The translations under genes and the position numbers were made by a program. From Mayfieldus profundus (GTDB lineage Bacteria > Actinomycetota > Thermoleophilia > Solirubrobacterales > 70-9), in contig JBBPIM010000014.1 in the NCBI GenBank assembly GCA_038040325.1, forward strand, positions 1 through 46,066: a stretch of DNA of 46,066 bases, written 5' to 3'. This document shows, in pieces, positions 32,089-39,931 of the stretch (position 1 is its first letter; each line of letters opens with the position of its first letter). The notes under the pieces are model-generated. The model was not told where the DNA came from. It saw only the letters and a program-made list of their open reading frames with translations, and made no database searches.

Positions 32089-33342
32089 ATGGCCTCAAAG
32101 CGCCAGATATTCGTGCGCGACGTGCCGATCGGCGGGGGTGCGCCGGTCGCCGTGCAGACGATGACCAAGACCGAGACCGCCAACCTCGAGGCGACGATGG
32201 AGCAGATCCACAAGGTCGCCGACGCCGGTGCCGACCTTGTCCGCGTCGCGGTGCCCCGCGACGACGACGTCGAGGCGCTGAAGACCGTGGTCAAGCAGTC
32301 GCCGATCCCGGTGATCGCCGACATCCACTTCAACCACACCCTGGCCCTTAAGGCGATCGACGCCGGCGCCGACTGCATCCGCCTGAACCCCGGCAACATC
32401 GGCGGGCCAGAGAAGGTTGCCGAGGTCGCCGCCAAGGCCACGGCGGCCAACGTGCCGATGCGGATCGGCGTCAACTCCGGCTCGCTGCCCAAGCACCTGC
32501 ACGAGCTGGAGCGTGACGAACCGGTCGAGGCGCTGGTCACCGCTGCGGTGGAATTCGTCGAGCTGATGGAGGGGCTCGACTTCGAGAACTTCAAGGTCTC
32601 CATCAAGTCCACCAACGTGCCCAACACGATCGCCGCCAACCGCCTGCTGGCGGAGCGGATCGAATACCCGCTGCACCTCGGGATCACCGAGGCCGGCACC
32701 AAGTGGTCGGGCTCGCTGAAGTCGGCGGTCGGCCTCGGGACCCTGCTGGCCGACGGGGTGGGGGACACGATCCGCATCAGCCTCTCCACATTCCACGCCG
32801 AGGAGGAGGTCAAGGTCGCCTGGGAGATCCTCAAGGCGCTGCACCTGCGAGAGCGCGGGCCGGTGCTGATCGCCTGCCCGACCTGCGGGCGGCTGCAGTT
32901 CGACATGGACACCGTGGTGGCCGAGATCGAGCGCCGCCTCGAGGCCTACGAGGAGCCGATCGAGGTGGCGGTGCTGGGCTGCGCCGTGAACGGCATCGGC
33001 GAGGCATCGCATGCGGACTTCGGGATCACCGGCGCCAAGAACGAGGGCCTGATCTTCGCCCACGGCAAGCCACTGCGGAAGGTGCCGCAGGAGCAGCTTG
33101 TCGACACGCTCTTCGAGGAAATCGACAAGTCCCTGGACCGGGGCGGGGTCCATGTCGACGAGGGGAAGGCCAGGGAAGGGGCCGACTGGCTGGCCAAGAT
33201 CGAGGAGGAGAACGCGGACGAGCTGACCCCCGAGCGGATCGCCCAGATGGAGCACGAGGCGGCGGAGCAGGGCGAATCGGACCGGGTGCTCCTATCCGAA
33301 GAGGCATCGCCCACCAGCGGGCGCCGTTTCACCCGCGCCTAG
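32089..33342 (+). CDS. ispG: 4-hydroxy-3-methylbut-2-enyl-diphosphate synthase (IspG/GcpE)
   Basis: IspG reduces the cyclic diphosphate MEcPP to HMBPP, the penultimate step of the non-mevalonate pathway, with a [4Fe-4S] cluster. The 417-residue protein has the TIM-barrel part (VAVQTMTKTET, IADIHFNH, CIRLNPGNIGG, RIGVNSGSL). The cluster ligands are C263 and C266 in ACPTCGR and C298 in GCAVNGIGEA. The family name is 4-hydroxy-3-methylbut-2-enyl-diphosphate synthase. A C-terminal acidic tail of about 50 residues is extra. The start at 32089 agrees with the family N-terminus (RQIFVRDVPIGGGAPV) and with the leaderless hexamer. Confidence 0.96.
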   Translation: MASKRQIFVRDVPIGGGAPVAVQTMTKTETANLEATMEQIHKVADAGADLVRVAVPRDDDVEALKTVVKQSPIPVIADIHFNHTLALKAIDAGADCIRLNPGNIGGPEKVAEVAAKATAANVPMRIGVNSGSLPKHLHELERDEPVEALVTAAVEFVELMEGLDFENFKVSIKSTNVPNTIAANRLLAERIEYPLHLGITEAGTKWSGSLKSAVGLGTLLADGVGDTIRISLSTFHAEEEVKVAWEILKALHLRERGPVLIACPTCGRLQFDMDTVVAEIERRLEAYEEPIEVAVLGCAVNGIGEASHADFGITGAKNEGLIFAHGKPLRKVPQEQLVDTLFEEIDKSLDRGGVHVDEGKAREGADWLAKIEEENADELTPERIAQMEHEAAEQGESDRVLLSEEASPTSGRRFTRA

Positions 33343-33367
33343 CGGTTCGGCTGCGCCCAGCGCCCGC

Positions 33368-33373
33368 TAGGAT
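33368..33373 (+). promoter_or_regulatory. Possible -10 hexamer TAGGAT before the glycosyltransferase gene
   Basis: TAGGAT ends 9 nt before a TTG at 33383. The gene starts at a non-ATG codon, so both promoter and start remain tentative. Confidence 0.3.
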
Positions 33374-33382
33374 GCCCACCCT

Positions 33383-35152
33383 TTGGGGGTTTCGTCGAGA
33401 GCTGAAGGCGGGGCCATCGCCGATCGCCGCGCTCTGCTCGCGGTGTGCGCGCTGCTGTTGGTCGCGGTGGTATCGAACGTCTGGTGGGTGGAGCGGTTCC
33501 GCACCGACTTCCCGCTCGACATCGACGAGAGCCGCTACATCAGCTTCTCGCTGACCCTGAACGAGGACCTCTCGCGGGGTGACGTCAGCGACCTCTGGAC
33601 CGACTTCCGGGACGAGACGGACTTCGGTCCCCTGCTTCCGGTCACCTCGGTGCCCGTCTTCACGGTCCTCGGGGAGGACCTCAACAACGCGTTCTGGACC
33701 CAGCTCGCGTTCCTCGTCGTGCTCGGCCTCGCGACCTTCGGGATCGCCCGCCGATTGGTCTCCGCTCCCCTCGCCGCCCTGGCGGCGCTGGTGGTGATCA
33801 CGGTGCCGGGGGTGATCGACTTCTCGCGCGCCTACCAGTTCGTCGTCCCCAGCGCGGCGCTGCTGGCCGCCGCAACCTACGCCCTGCTCGCCTCGGAGGG
33901 GCTGGCGCGGCGCGGCTGGTCGCTCGCCTGGGGGGTCCTGCTGGGGTTGACGCTGCTCTCGCGCACGATGACCCTCGCGTTCATCCCGGGGCAGCTCGCG
34001 GCCGCCGCCTGGCTGCTCTACGCGCGAGGCGAGGAGCGGCGGCAGCGGGCGGGCAACCTCGGGCTGGGAGCCGTGGCGATGATGCTGGTCTCGCTTCCCT
34101 GGTACAGCGCCAGCGGTGGGACCGTGTTCGACTATCTCACCGGCTTCGGCTACGGCGCCGAGAGCACCGCCTTCGGCGCCGACCGTAGCCCGCTCTCGTT
34201 TGGCTACTGGGGGCAGGAGGCGACCGAGGCGGCCGTCGGACTCCTTTACCTCCCGCTCGCCCTGCTGCTCGCGGTCTCGCTGGTCCTCGGCGCGGTGGCG
34301 CTGGTCCTCGGCCTGTGGCTGAGGCGCCGCGTGGAACGCCGGGCCCCGATCCGCGAGCTGCTCGCGGGCGACGCGTTCATCGTCCTCATCCTCTTCGTCG
34401 AGGGATACGTGGCTCTCACCTCGTCGCGCAACCAGGGGGTCGGGTTCGCAGTCCCGATGATCCCCCTGGCGGTCGTCCTCGCGGTGTTCGCCCTCGCCCG
34501 GCTCCCCTGGCGCCGAACGGCCATCGCCCTGGCCGTCGCCTTCGCGGCGGTCGGAGCCTTCAACTTCGCGATGAAGCTCGGGGCCTCGGAGTCGCTCGGA
34601 GAATTCCGCACAGTCAACCCCCCCAAGATCAGGACACTCACCGTCACCAACGGCGAGGGCTGGATTCAGGGTTACGTCCGCGGTGCCGAGTCCTACGCCT
34701 TGGCACTTGTGGGCGAACCGGCGCCTCCGGCAACGCCAACCGAGCCGCCCGCGCAGCGCGAGAAGGAATGGCTGCCCTTCTACGGAAGGGTGGTCGCAGA
34801 TGTCGCAACGGCCTCGCGGCGTGCGCGCCGCCAGCCGCGGTTCGTGATCAGCGTGGACGAGCCGCTGGTGAACCCATACGTGTTCGAGCTGGCGGCGCGC
34901 CGCGAGCTGGGAACCCAGCTCACCGTGGATACTCTGCTCGGGCTGCAGCCGCCCGGCGTCTACCGCGCGGTCCTTGCCCAGATGAGCCCCGCACCCAACG
35001 CCGTGCTGCTGGTGGATCCACCCGGGATGCCGTTCTATCCGCCTGCCAACCAAGCGAACCTGGCCCGGGCACTGCGCTCGCTCGGCTTCGACCGGCGCTC
35101 GCTGTTCAGCCTCCCGGACGAGCGCACCGCGGTACTTCTGCAGCGACCCTAG
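33383..35152 (+). CDS. ArnT/PMT-like membrane glycosyltransferase
   Basis: The protein has about 589 residues with some ten hydrophobic helices. The first extracellular loop carries LDIDESRYI, where the acidic Asp-Glu pair is typical of GT-C fold transferases that use polyprenyl-phosphate sugars (GT39/GT83-like). A soluble C-terminal domain (about residues 420-589) faces outside. Such enzymes transfer sugars from lipid carriers onto envelope targets. The acceptor is unknown. No ATG fits; a TTG at 33383 is the best start before the first helix, and CTG or GTG codons further in are possible. It converges on three secreted glycosidases, suggesting a shared role in wall-polysaccharide decoration or turnover. 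Confidence 0.8.
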   Translation: MGVSSRAEGGAIADRRALLAVCALLLVAVVSNVWWVERFRTDFPLDIDESRYISFSLTLNEDLSRGDVSDLWTDFRDETDFGPLLPVTSVPVFTVLGEDLNNAFWTQLAFLVVLGLATFGIARRLVSAPLAALAALVVITVPGVIDFSRAYQFVVPSAALLAAATYALLASEGLARRGWSLAWGVLLGLTLLSRTMTLAFIPGQLAAAAWLLYARGEERRQRAGNLGLGAVAMMLVSLPWYSASGGTVFDYLTGFGYGAESTAFGADRSPLSFGYWGQEATEAAVGLLYLPLALLLAVSLVLGAVALVLGLWLRRRVERRAPIRELLAGDAFIVLILFVEGYVALTSSRNQGVGFAVPMIPLAVVLAVFALARLPWRRTAIALAVAFAAVGAFNFAMKLGASESLGEFRTVNPPKIRTLTVTNGEGWIQGYVRGAESYALALVGEPAPPATPTEPPAQREKEWLPFYGRVVADVATASRRARRQPRFVISVDEPLVNPYVFELAARRELGTQLTVDTLLGLQPPGVYRAVLAQMSPAPNAVLLVDPPGMPFYPPANQANLARALRSLGFDRRSLFSLPDERTAVLLQRP

Positions 35153-35167
35153 CCGGCCTGCCGGCTA
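35150..35167. terminator. Perfect palindrome joining two convergent stop codons
   Basis: TAGCCGGC (35150-35157) and GCCGGCTA (35160-35167) are perfect complements with a 2-nt centre. The first TAG is the stop of the glycosyltransferase; the last CTA is the complement of the stop of the minus-strand glycosidase. No T-run flanks it. It could act as a two-way tail-less terminator or a protein site. Confidence 0.5.
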
Positions 35168-36688
35168 GCCCGTGGGGGGCTGGGCGAACTGGTAGGAGCG
35201 GATCCAGGGGCTGCGGTAGGTCTTGCCGTTGCTCGGCGCCTTCCAGACGGCCAGCCAGAGACGCCCGTCCCGGTACTCCGAGGTGAACGAGTACACACCG
35301 CCCTGGTTGGTCGCCACCTCGCGCAGCTTCCGGGCCGGCTCGCCGGGATCCTTGTAGCGAATCGTCACCCCGGAGGACCCCGTGTAGGGCTGGGTGATGC
35401 CCCACAGCGACACCCGTTCGCCGAGGCGCTGCACCGCGAGCGGCAGCAAGAAGGCGTCGTAGGCCGGCTTGGCGCGGCCGTCGTAGAACCGCAGTCCCGA
35501 CTCGAAGCCGCCGAACTCGGTGCCTGCCACGGTGTCCGGACTGTCGTCGCGCAGCAGGTACTGCGCGAACGTCTTGATCCGCGGGTCCGTGTAGGCGATC
35601 TGCTCGGCGATCGCGATGAATTCGGCCTGGTGACCGAGGGTTACCCCCGCGTTGGGGTCGGGGAGGCTCTGGACGCCGAACTCGGTGATGTAGATCGGCA
35701 GCTCGGGCTCGATCGCCCCGGCCGTCGCCGCCTGGTCGAGGGTGTTCTCCAGCGTCCCCAGCGAGCTCATCGTCACGTACCCCGGGTCGGGGACGGGTTC
35801 GAACGGCTCCTGCCCGCTGAGCGAGTAGGGATGGGCCGACCAGCCCACGGCGTCGATGCTCTCGTCGGCCCCGGGACAGTTGGGCCGCTCGCTGAACGTG
35901 GCGTCGAGACAGAGCGCTTCGCGCGCGAAGGGAATCGGGTTCACCGAGTCGGTGCTTCCCGTCGGGGCGGTCTCCCCGAACAGGATCGGCGTGTCCGGCT
36001 GCTCGGCCTCGATCGAGCGCTGCGCCGCCAGGTAGAGCTCGCGATAGAGGATCGGCGAGTAGGGCCGCCCGTCCTTGTACTGCGGCTGCAGGAAGATCGA
36101 GAGGTTGGGCTCGTTCCAGACCGCCCATATCGCCACCTTGGGCAGCGTGCGGTCGGAGCCACCCGGCCCGTCGGGGTCGTACTCGCCGCCGTAGCGCTTT
36201 GCCAGCGCCGTGACGAACGCCCCGAACTCCTTCGGGTCGGGATTTGCGATGCCCTCGCTGCCCGGCTCGGACGCCCATTCGGGGGCCGGGCCGCTTGGGC
36301 TGAGCAGGATCTTCAGATCGTGCCGGCGGGCCTCCTCCAGGACCGGGTCGTAGACCGTCCAGTCGTAGTTCGGGTCGGCAGGGTTGGCTGGACGGAAGTT
36401 CTGCGGCCGCTCCTCCGGAGCGACCATGCCCCAGGGCACCAGCACCCGCAACGCCTCCGCCCCCAGACCGCGGGCCTCGACCATTGCGTCAACGCGGGCC
36501 TCTGCGTCGAAGACGAGGCCGCCGATATCAAAGATCACCGGCTTGCGCTCCGGCGTCACATCGCGGAACCCGGGGGGGCCTTCGTTGTCCGCGGCCAGCG
36601 AGGTCCCGCTGTCGCGTGCGAGCGCAATGCCGGCAAGCGCGACCGCGGCGATGCCAAGCAGCGCGGCTAGAAGCCAGGAACTGCGCAT
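35165..36688 (-). CDS. Secreted TIM-barrel glycoside hydrolase, paralogue 1
   Basis: The 507-residue protein has an N-terminal hydrophobic segment (LLAALLGIAAVALAGIAL, residues 6-23) serving as signal or anchor. A clan GH-A type barrel follows, with the acid/base Glu E193 in AVWNEPN and a probable nucleophile E336 in IYITEFG. A small beta domain at the C-terminus (about 425-507) ends in a repeated-type RSYQFAQPP. The substrate is unknown; the fold is that of GH5/GH39-like enzymes. Its ATG lies 1 nt after the stop of paralogue 2, so the two form an operon. Confidence 0.85.
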   Translation of the reverse strand: MRSSWLLAALLGIAAVALAGIALARDSGTSLAADNEGPPGFRDVTPERKPVIFDIGGLVFDAEARVDAMVEARGLGAEALRVLVPWGMVAPEERPQNFRPANPADPNYDWTVYDPVLEEARRHDLKILLSPSGPAPEWASEPGSEGIANPDPKEFGAFVTALAKRYGGEYDPDGPGGSDRTLPKVAIWAVWNEPNLSIFLQPQYKDGRPYSPILYRELYLAAQRSIEAEQPDTPILFGETAPTGSTDSVNPIPFAREALCLDATFSERPNCPGADESIDAVGWSAHPYSLSGQEPFEPVPDPGYVTMSSLGTLENTLDQAATAGAIEPELPIYITEFGVQSLPDPNAGVTLGHQAEFIAIAEQIAYTDPRIKTFAQYLLRDDSPDTVAGTEFGGFESGLRFYDGRAKPAYDAFLLPLAVQRLGERVSLWGITQPYTGSSGVTIRYKDPGEPARKLREVATNQGGVYSFTSEYRDGRLWLAVWKAPSNGKTYRSPWIRSYQFAQPPTG

Positions 36689-36689
36689 C

Positions 36690-38168
36690 TCACTTGAAGA
36701 CGTATACGCGCTGCGCCGGACCCTGAAGGTTGCGCCCGTCCGGAAGCTCCGCCGAAGCGCTGTACTTGCGCGCCTGGCGGAACGGGGTGTTGAATCGAAA
36801 GTAGCCGTTGCCGTTCGTCTGGACGGTTTTCTTGCCGCCCGGCTTGAAGTCCACCGTCACCTTGACCGACCCGTTCGCGGGACGAACGTGGCCCCAGATC
36901 GTGACCGTGCGGTCGCGCTCGCTGCGGCGCTGGGCCACCAGCGTGATCGGGAAAGCCTTGTAGGCCACCTTGGCGGCGCCCGAGGCGAAGCGCAGCCCGG
37001 TCTGGAAGTTCGTCTGGTCTGCGCCCTTGTCGTCCTGCATCAGGTACTGGCCGAAGCTGTAGATGCGGGGATTGCGGTACATCAGGTATTCGCTGATCCC
37101 GATGTACTCCGCCTGGCGCAGCTGGCTGACGCCATACTTGCGGTCGGGCACGCTCTCGATGCCGTACTCGGTGACGAATATCGGCAGCCTGCGGGTGGCC
37201 GCGCCGCTGGCCGCTGCCCTGTTCAGCGCGCGGATCAGCTGGCCGATCGAGGCGATGTTGATCAGCCCCTCGGTGCGCTCGTAGGGGGGATTGAAGGGGT
37301 CGTAGGGATGCTGCGCCCACCCAGTGGCATTGATTGGCTCGCAGTTGCCCTTTCGCTGGAAGTTGCGGTTGAGGCAGAACACGCCGCGGACGAACGTGAC
37401 CGGATCGGTGCCCTTGCGGCCCGGGCCGGGGGAGGTCTCGCCGATCAGGATGTCGTCGTTGCCGTGGCCGGTGTTCTGCAGGGCCCGCTGGGCGGCCAGG
37501 AAGAGGCTGCGGTAGAGCTTCCCGGCGACCGATTTGCCCCCCTTGAACTGGGGCCGTAGGAAGAGGGTCAGGTTCGCCTCGTTGTAGACCGACCAGGCTG
37601 AGATCCGCGGCAGGAGCGGGACAGGGGGGTCGACCGGTGAGCCCGGGGGAGGCGAGAAGGTGCCGCTGTAGCGGGTCCCCAGTGCCTGGACGAACTTGCC
37701 GAACTCGTCCGCGTCGGGATTGGCGAACATGCTCTCCCCCGAGGCGCTGGCCCAGTCGGGGATCGGGCTGGTGGGGGTGAGCAGGAGGGTCATTCCACGC
37801 TGGGTGGTCCCGCGCACGATCTCGTCGAGGGCGCCCCAGTTGGCGCCCGGATAGGCGGCCGGGTCGGTGGCGTCGAAGGAAGGCTTGTCGGAGGAGCCGG
37901 GGCTGGGAGCGATGTTCCGCCAGGAGATCAGCACACGGACGGTGTCGGTGCCGAGCTCCTTGGCCTCGTCGAGGAACTGGGTCCGCTTGGCGGGAGAGGC
38001 GTCGAGTGCGGCACCGCCGAGGTCGAAGATCGTTGTCTGGCCGGAGGATGCCGGCGCTATCTCAGCAGCCACCAGCGAGGCCCCGACCGCCGCGCATGTG
38101 GCGAGTGCGAGCAGGGGGAGCCGCCCCGCGGGGGCCGTCCGAGTTCGTTGCCACACAGTTGTGCGCAT
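36690..38168 (-). CDS. Secreted TIM-barrel glycoside hydrolase, paralogue 2
   Basis: A 492-residue paralogue of its neighbours with a signal peptide (residues about 16-42). The barrel has DTVRVLISWRNIAP, LLLTPTSPIPDWAS, E197 in SVYNEAN (where the others have WNEPN), and E334 in FVTEYGIES. The C-terminal beta domain carries ERDRTVTIWGHVRP. The altered acid/base motif still keeps the Asn-Glu pair, so activity is plausible but the Trp-to-Tyr and Pro-to-Ala changes are notable. It is the first gene of the paralogue 2-1 operon, with 123 nt between it and paralogue 3. Confidence 0.85.
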   Translation of the reverse strand: MRTTVWQRTRTAPAGRLPLLALATCAAVGASLVAAEIAPASSGQTTIFDLGGAALDASPAKRTQFLDEAKELGTDTVRVLISWRNIAPSPGSSDKPSFDATDPAAYPGANWGALDEIVRGTTQRGMTLLLTPTSPIPDWASASGESMFANPDADEFGKFVQALGTRYSGTFSPPPGSPVDPPVPLLPRISAWSVYNEANLTLFLRPQFKGGKSVAGKLYRSLFLAAQRALQNTGHGNDDILIGETSPGPGRKGTDPVTFVRGVFCLNRNFQRKGNCEPINATGWAQHPYDPFNPPYERTEGLINIASIGQLIRALNRAAASGAATRRLPIFVTEYGIESVPDRKYGVSQLRQAEYIGISEYLMYRNPRIYSFGQYLMQDDKGADQTNFQTGLRFASGAAKVAYKAFPITLVAQRRSERDRTVTIWGHVRPANGSVKVTVDFKPGGKKTVQTNGNGYFRFNTPFRQARKYSASAELPDGRNLQGPAQRVYVFK

Positions 38169-38291
38169 TGCAAGAAGAACCTGTCGGTCGTCGAGAAGTT
38201 TCGGCCCCTGCCTCGCCCGGGAAGGCGATCCGTGCCCCCCCGGTGAACGGGGCTTTCTAGCAAACTCGGCCGCCCTTGGCGTCGTTAGGGC

Positions 38292-39800
38292 TCAATCGAA
38301 GCGATAAGAGCGCACAAATGGGCCCTTCAGGAGGCGACCGTCCGGAAGAGACGTCGTGGCGCGCCACTCGCGGCCCCTGCGGAAGCTCGTCAGGAAGCTG
38401 AAGTAGCCGTCGATATCGGTCTCGACCGTGCGCAGCGCGCGACTTGGCTCGTCCTCGCCGTCCCTGACCCGGATCGACACCTCCCGGAAGCCGACGCCGG
38501 GCCTCACGTGGCCCCAGACCTCGGCGCTGCCGCTGTTGCCGAGGCGACGCACGACGAGCGTGACCGGGAAGGCCTGGTATGAGGGCTTCGGCGTGCCGTT
38601 GTGGAACCGCAGGCCGGTCTGGAAGCTGAGCTCGCTCTCCGGCTTTTCGTCGTCGTCGAGCAGATACTGCGCGAAGGCGAGGACTTGCGGGTTGCGGTAG
38701 AGCAGGTACTCAGCGGCCCCCAGGAACTCCGCTTGCCGTTGCAGGCTGACGCCGTACCGGTCCTCGGGAAGGCTCTCGATTCCGTATTCGGTGATGTAGA
38801 CAGGCAGGCGGTCCTCCGTCGCCCCCGCCTGCCAGACCCGCCGCAGGGAATTGGTCAGACGGCCCATCGACCCGATCGAGAGGATGCCGCGGTGCTTTTC
38901 GTCCGGCGGGCGCCAGGGCGGGACGTGCGGGTTGTAGGGATGGTGCGACCAGCCGTCGGCGACAATCGGCTCGCATTCGCGCACCGGGAGGTACTTGAGG
39001 GACAGGCAGAAGAGCTGGCGCTGGAACTTCAGCGGCGCGGTCGAGCTGCTGCCGCGGCTGGGCGCGGTCTCACCGATCAGAACCTCGTCCCCCGCGTGGC
39101 CGGAGACCTTCAGCGCCCGCTGCGCCGCGAACCAGAGGCGACGGTAGACGTTGCCCGAGACGGTCCTGCCGTCGGCCAGCCGCTGCGGGCGCAGGAAAGT
39201 GCGCAGGTTGGGCTCGTTCCACACCGCCCACTGGTCGACGCGGGGCAGGGGATCCGGGCCGAGGCCGGCGGGCGGGCAGTCGGGGGGCACGCAGGTTCCG
39301 CTGTAGCGGCGCCCGAGCGCGGTGACGAAGTCCCCGTACTCGTCGGGCTCGGGCCCGAAGGTCGCGCTGTTGCCCGTCGAGCCCGCCCAGTCCGGGATCG
39401 GGCTGGTGGGGGTGAGCAGCACCGAGATGCCGCGCTCTTCCGCCTCGCGCACGATGTCGTCGAGCGCCTTGAAGGCGTCATTCGGATAGTCGCCTGGATC
39501 GTCGGCGTCGAAGTCCCTCGGCTTCACTCCGCTGTTGGGATCGGGAACGAACAGGCGCCAGCGAATCTGCGCCCGAAGAGTGTCCACGCCCAGCGCCTCC
39601 AGCCTGTCGAGCACGTCGGTGCGGTGCGTCGCGCCCTGTCCGTCGAGCAGCGAGGAGGTGGCGTCGAAGATCGTGTTCTGCTCCGGGGAGGCCGCTGCGG
39701 GCGCCGCGGCAGGCCCGGCGCAGGCGAGTGCGACAGCAAGGGCTGCTGCGGGACGCCTCCACCGGGCCGGCGGCCTTGTTTGTCGCGAGTCTGCGCTCAT
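38292..39800 (-). CDS. Secreted TIM-barrel glycoside hydrolase, paralogue 3
   Basis: The 502-residue member has a signal peptide rich in Ala (residues about 17-38). The GH-A-type barrel includes GVDTLRAQIRWRLFVP, SVLLTPTSPIPDWAG, the acid/base E196 in AVWNEPN, and the probable nucleophile E338 in VYITEYG. The C-terminal beta domain contains GSAEVWGHVRPGVG. Shared blocks with paralogues 1 and 2 along the whole length show a tandem gene family. The start is ATG 39800; a GTG at 39803 adds one residue. It is divergent from proS. Confidence 0.85.
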   Translation of the reverse strand: MSADSRQTRPPARWRRPAAALAVALACAGPAAAPAAASPEQNTIFDATSSLLDGQGATHRTDVLDRLEALGVDTLRAQIRWRLFVPDPNSGVKPRDFDADDPGDYPNDAFKALDDIVREAEERGISVLLTPTSPIPDWAGSTGNSATFGPEPDEYGDFVTALGRRYSGTCVPPDCPPAGLGPDPLPRVDQWAVWNEPNLRTFLRPQRLADGRTVSGNVYRRLWFAAQRALKVSGHAGDEVLIGETAPSRGSSSTAPLKFQRQLFCLSLKYLPVRECEPIVADGWSHHPYNPHVPPWRPPDEKHRGILSIGSMGRLTNSLRRVWQAGATEDRLPVYITEYGIESLPEDRYGVSLQRQAEFLGAAEYLLYRNPQVLAFAQYLLDDDEKPESELSFQTGLRFHNGTPKPSYQAFPVTLVVRRLGNSGSAEVWGHVRPGVGFREVSIRVRDGEDEPSRALRTVETDIDGYFSFLTSFRRGREWRATTSLPDGRLLKGPFVRSYRFD

Positions 39801-39917
39801 CACAGCTAGAACCCTCGCCCGACCATTGAGATTCGGCCTTGCGGCGGCCGATCCGGCCCGGGTCGCCGGAGATGTGTAGCACGCACCGGCGGCGGCGGCG
39901 TAACCGTCCCGGGCAGT

Positions 39918-39923
39918 TACGGT
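39918..39923 (+). promoter_or_regulatory. -10 hexamer TACGGT before proS
   Basis: TACGGT ends 8 nt before the proS ATG (39932), the same geometry as other leaderless-type starts here. Confidence 0.45.
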
Positions 39924-39931
39924 ACGACGCC

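Noticed and set aside
38238..38262. CCCCG/CGGGG hairpin followed by TTTCT on the plus strand
   Set aside because: No plus-strand gene ends upstream of it, and on the minus strand (the direction of the glycosidases) no T-run follows, so a terminator call is not supported.
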